From: Enteractinococcus helveticum
GTDB lineage: Bacteria; Actinomycetota; Actinomycetes; Actinomycetales; Micrococcaceae
DNA: 64,000 nucleotides
Direction of reading: 5' to 3'
Assembly (NCBI RefSeq): GCF_020742345.1
Contig: NZ_DYXC01000084.1
Span: forward strand, 1 to 64,000
Each line of letters begins with the position of its first letter. Within the stretch, counting starts at the first letter, position 1. The notes under the pieces were generated by a model. The model was not told the origin of the DNA and searched no databases. It saw only the letters and a program-made list of their open reading frames with translations. Shown here in pieces: positions 62,549 through 64,000 of the stretch. The position numbers were made by a program, and so were the translations under genes.

Positions 62549-63211
62549 CTACGCCTCGTATTTGCCTGGCAGGTGCGGTTTCCCGGGTGGCAGACGACCA
62601 TCGTTTTGGGATGGCATTTTGTCGAGGATGCCCGAGGCGTGCGGTTTGGGTTCTTCGCCTTCGGTTTCCACAACGTCCCAGCGCCAGAACATTTGGCCGT
62701 TGACCAGCCCGTAAATGCGGTTGGCAGAATGGTATGTGCCGGCCAGGGTGCCCTGGAGGACCGCGTCGGCGTTGAGCTGGATCTGGGGACCGCGAACGAT
62801 CCCGTAGTACAACTCAGACATTGAGCCCGGGTGGGTGATTGTGGCAGTGATGGGAAAATCGGTTTCGTTTTTCCGTAACCGTTCGACGTCTTCTGCAGAA
62901 CGATAGGCGGGAACCGGGTCGGCGGGTTTCATGCCGGGCCCGACGTCGGCGGAATGCCGCTGCCGGTCAATGGCCCAGTACCCGGATTCGAAGGTGAGCG
63001 GGCGAATGAGGGTACCGTCTTCTTCCGACAGCCAGGTTTCGGCGCGATACTGCAAAAAGGGCAGACCGGTTTCGCCGAAATCGATACGCTGATAGAAGAT
63101 CTGCGAGTCCTCTTCGCCTGCACCAAGACGGCCTTGGCCTTCCCAGGAGCCGATCAACCAGGACAGTGGCGCCAGCTCTGGGAGCAGATCGTAGGGTAAT
63201 TCGATAGCCAC
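62549..63211 (-). CDS. Nitrobindin-like FABP-family heme-binding protein
   Basis: 220 aa, a 10-strand beta barrel of the THAP4/nitrobindin family. The GxWxGxG motif is GSWEGQGRLG near residue 22, and the probable proximal heme histidine is His191 in KPHASGILDKM. In the family such proteins bind ferric heme and convert nitric oxide/peroxynitrite. GTG start at 63211, 8 bases after the small membrane protein gene, and coupled to ygfZ. Confidence 0.88.
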   Translation of the reverse strand: MAIELPYDLLPELAPLSWLIGSWEGQGRLGAGEEDSQIFYQRIDFGETGLPFLQYRAETWLSEEDGTLIRPLTFESGYWAIDRQRHSADVGPGMKPADPVPAYRSAEDVERLRKNETDFPITATITHPGSMSELYYGIVRGPQIQLNADAVLQGTLAGTYHSANRIYGLVNGQMFWRWDVVETEGEEPKPHASGILDKMPSQNDGRLPPGKPHLPGKYEA

Positions 63212-63219
63212 GTCGGGGT

Positions 63220-63333
63220 TTAGCGTTGACCTCTATAGAGGCCGCGGATAACCAGCAGTGCGAATACTGCCATACCTACGCCGGCCAGCCCGACGAGGAC
63301 GGTGAAAAAGATTTCTAAAGCTAGAACAGACAT
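63220..63333 (-). CDS. Small single-span membrane protein, 37 aa
   Basis: A frame too short for usual gene callers: MSVLALEIFFTVLVGLAGVG onward, one hydrophobic helix (residues ~2-28) and a basic tail RGLYRGQR. A TAAGGG element overlaps the ATG approach (2-base spacing). It starts the cluster of nitrobindin and YgfZ and is only 8 bases from the next start codon. Function unknown. Confidence 0.65.
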   Translation of the reverse strand: MSVLALEIFFTVLVGLAGVGMAVFALLVIRGLYRGQR

Positions 63334-63386
63334 GGCCCTTAGTTTACTCACAATCTCGATTCGATACGACTTGGTGTCGTCAATTA

Positions 63387-63998
63387 TTACCAGGGTAAAA
63401 CGTTGATGACGAAGTACCCCACCATTCCGGTAACAATCGTCGTGCCCGTGCCCAGCGCGACCGCCGTCAGCGGGTGTTGCAGCGACTCCCGCGGAGCCTC
63501 ATTGGATTCGGAAAGACTATCGGCCAGCGCGATGATCAATGCGGCAATTGCCGCGCCGATGACCGCCGGGACGGATAACACCCCGGGACGGATGACCTGC
63601 ATGATGATGGCCACCAGTGTTGCACCAACGACGACGGCGATCATGCGGTTGCGACGTCGAGTCGGCAACAGGGTGGCCAGTGCTGCCACGGCAAGTGCAA
63701 CCAGTATGGTCAGCATCAACCAGGTCAAACCGGTGATCCGCTCGATGACCAGCGTGCCTTGCGCAACTTCAAATTTTTGCCGCAGCAGCATGGCCCAACC
63801 GGCGGTGGTAGATGCAATAACGGCACCCACACACAGCATGGCGGTGGCTAAGAACCGCTGCAGCCCACCGGGCTGGGAAAAGGTTTGTACGCCAAAGATC
63901 AAAAGCACACCCAATGCGGCAGCTCCGCCCACGGGTGCCAGCCATAATTCCGTAGCCAGTGGCGAAAATTCGACATGTGCCGGCAGCAAGGAGACCAC
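63387..63998 (-). CDS. Multi-pass membrane protein, probably incomplete at the window edge
   Basis: 203 aa visible, five to six hydrophobic segments (LWLAPVGGAAALGVLLIFGV; FLATAMLCVGAVIASTTAGW; LTWLMLTILVALAVAALATL; IAVVVGATLVAIIMQVI; VPAVIGAAIAALIIAL; TIVTGMVGYFVINVLPW). The first codon is a GTG only 2 bases from the window end, so the true start may lie outside. I do not recognise the family. Confidence 0.6.
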   Translation of the reverse strand: MVSLLPAHVEFSPLATELWLAPVGGAAALGVLLIFGVQTFSQPGGLQRFLATAMLCVGAVIASTTAGWAMLLRQKFEVAQGTLVIERITGLTWLMLTILVALAVAALATLLPTRRRNRMIAVVVGATLVAIIMQVIRPGVLSVPAVIGAAIAALIIALADSLSESNEAPRESLQHPLTAVALGTGTTIVTGMVGYFVINVLPW

Positions 63999-64000
63999 CC

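Overview
This window comes from an actinobacterium, most probably the order Micrococcales and a Micrococcaceae-type genus of moderate G+C (Enteractinococcus, Yaniella or Nesterenkonia-like; this placement is inference from protein style, not a database match). The pointers are the actinobacterial ribosomal gene order, EF-Tu with a DAPGH instead of DCPGH G3 motif, L17 and NusG with long Ala/Glu-rich extensions, a spc operon without the S14 gene, an alpha operon without S4, a FemA/B-type transferase beside an ATP-grasp ligase (interpeptide-bridge style peptidoglycan), and many TTG/GTG starts preceded by strong Shine-Dalgarno sequences.

The backbone, read right to left on the minus strand, is nearly the whole ribosomal protein/RNA polymerase supercluster: tRNA-Trp-secE-nusG-rplK-rplA (50.8-48.1 kb), rplJ-rplL (44.7-43.7 kb), rpoB-rpoC (38.8-31.3 kb), rpsL-rpsG-fusA-tuf (28.2-23.7 kb), the S10 operon rpsJ to rpsQ (23.2-17.9 kb), the spc operon rplN to rplO (17.5-13.4 kb), secY, adk, map, then infA-rpmJ-rpsM-rpsK-rpoA-rplQ (10.1-6.9 kb), truA, and rplM-rpsI (4.7-3.8 kb). 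It starts with an incomplete ATP-dependent hydantoinase/oxoprolinase pair (hyuA, hyuB).

Non-ribosomal blocks interrupt this backbone: (a) a divergent ATP-grasp ligase/FemAB-like transferase pair between rpoC and rpsL; (b) a molybdenum cofactor block (a MoeA-MogA fusion, moaC and a divergent moaA) plus a histidine phosphatase between rpoB and rplL; (c) a two-component system divergent from a DUF4190/DUF4352-like membrane protein, with palindromes between them, between rplJ and rplA.

The last 13 kb (plus strand up to 59.1 kb, mostly minus after that) carries accessory metabolism: an aminotransferase; a molybdate uptake operon whose first gene is an HTH-TOBE regulator with a perfect 16-bp inverted repeat over its own start codon (followed by modA, modB and a ModC without a TOBE domain); panD; an ehuBCDA ectoine/hydroxyectoine ABC transporter; a YkvI-like membrane protein; and a GNAT/YgfZ/nitrobindin-like cluster. 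The two molybdenum blocks probably work together: uptake by ModABC feeds Moco synthesis by MoaA, MoaC and MoeA-MogA. The ectoine transporter suggests osmotic adaptation.

I saw no CRISPR array, insertion sequence, phage gene or rRNA gene. The most unusual items are regulatory or structural: the start-codon inverted repeat of the mod operon, the paired palindromes of the two-component locus, hairpin-rich leaders in front of rplJ, rplK and rplN, the MoeA-MogA fusion, and substitutions at two well-known antibiotic-target positions (S12 Arg86 to Gly; RpoB Asn518 to Gly).
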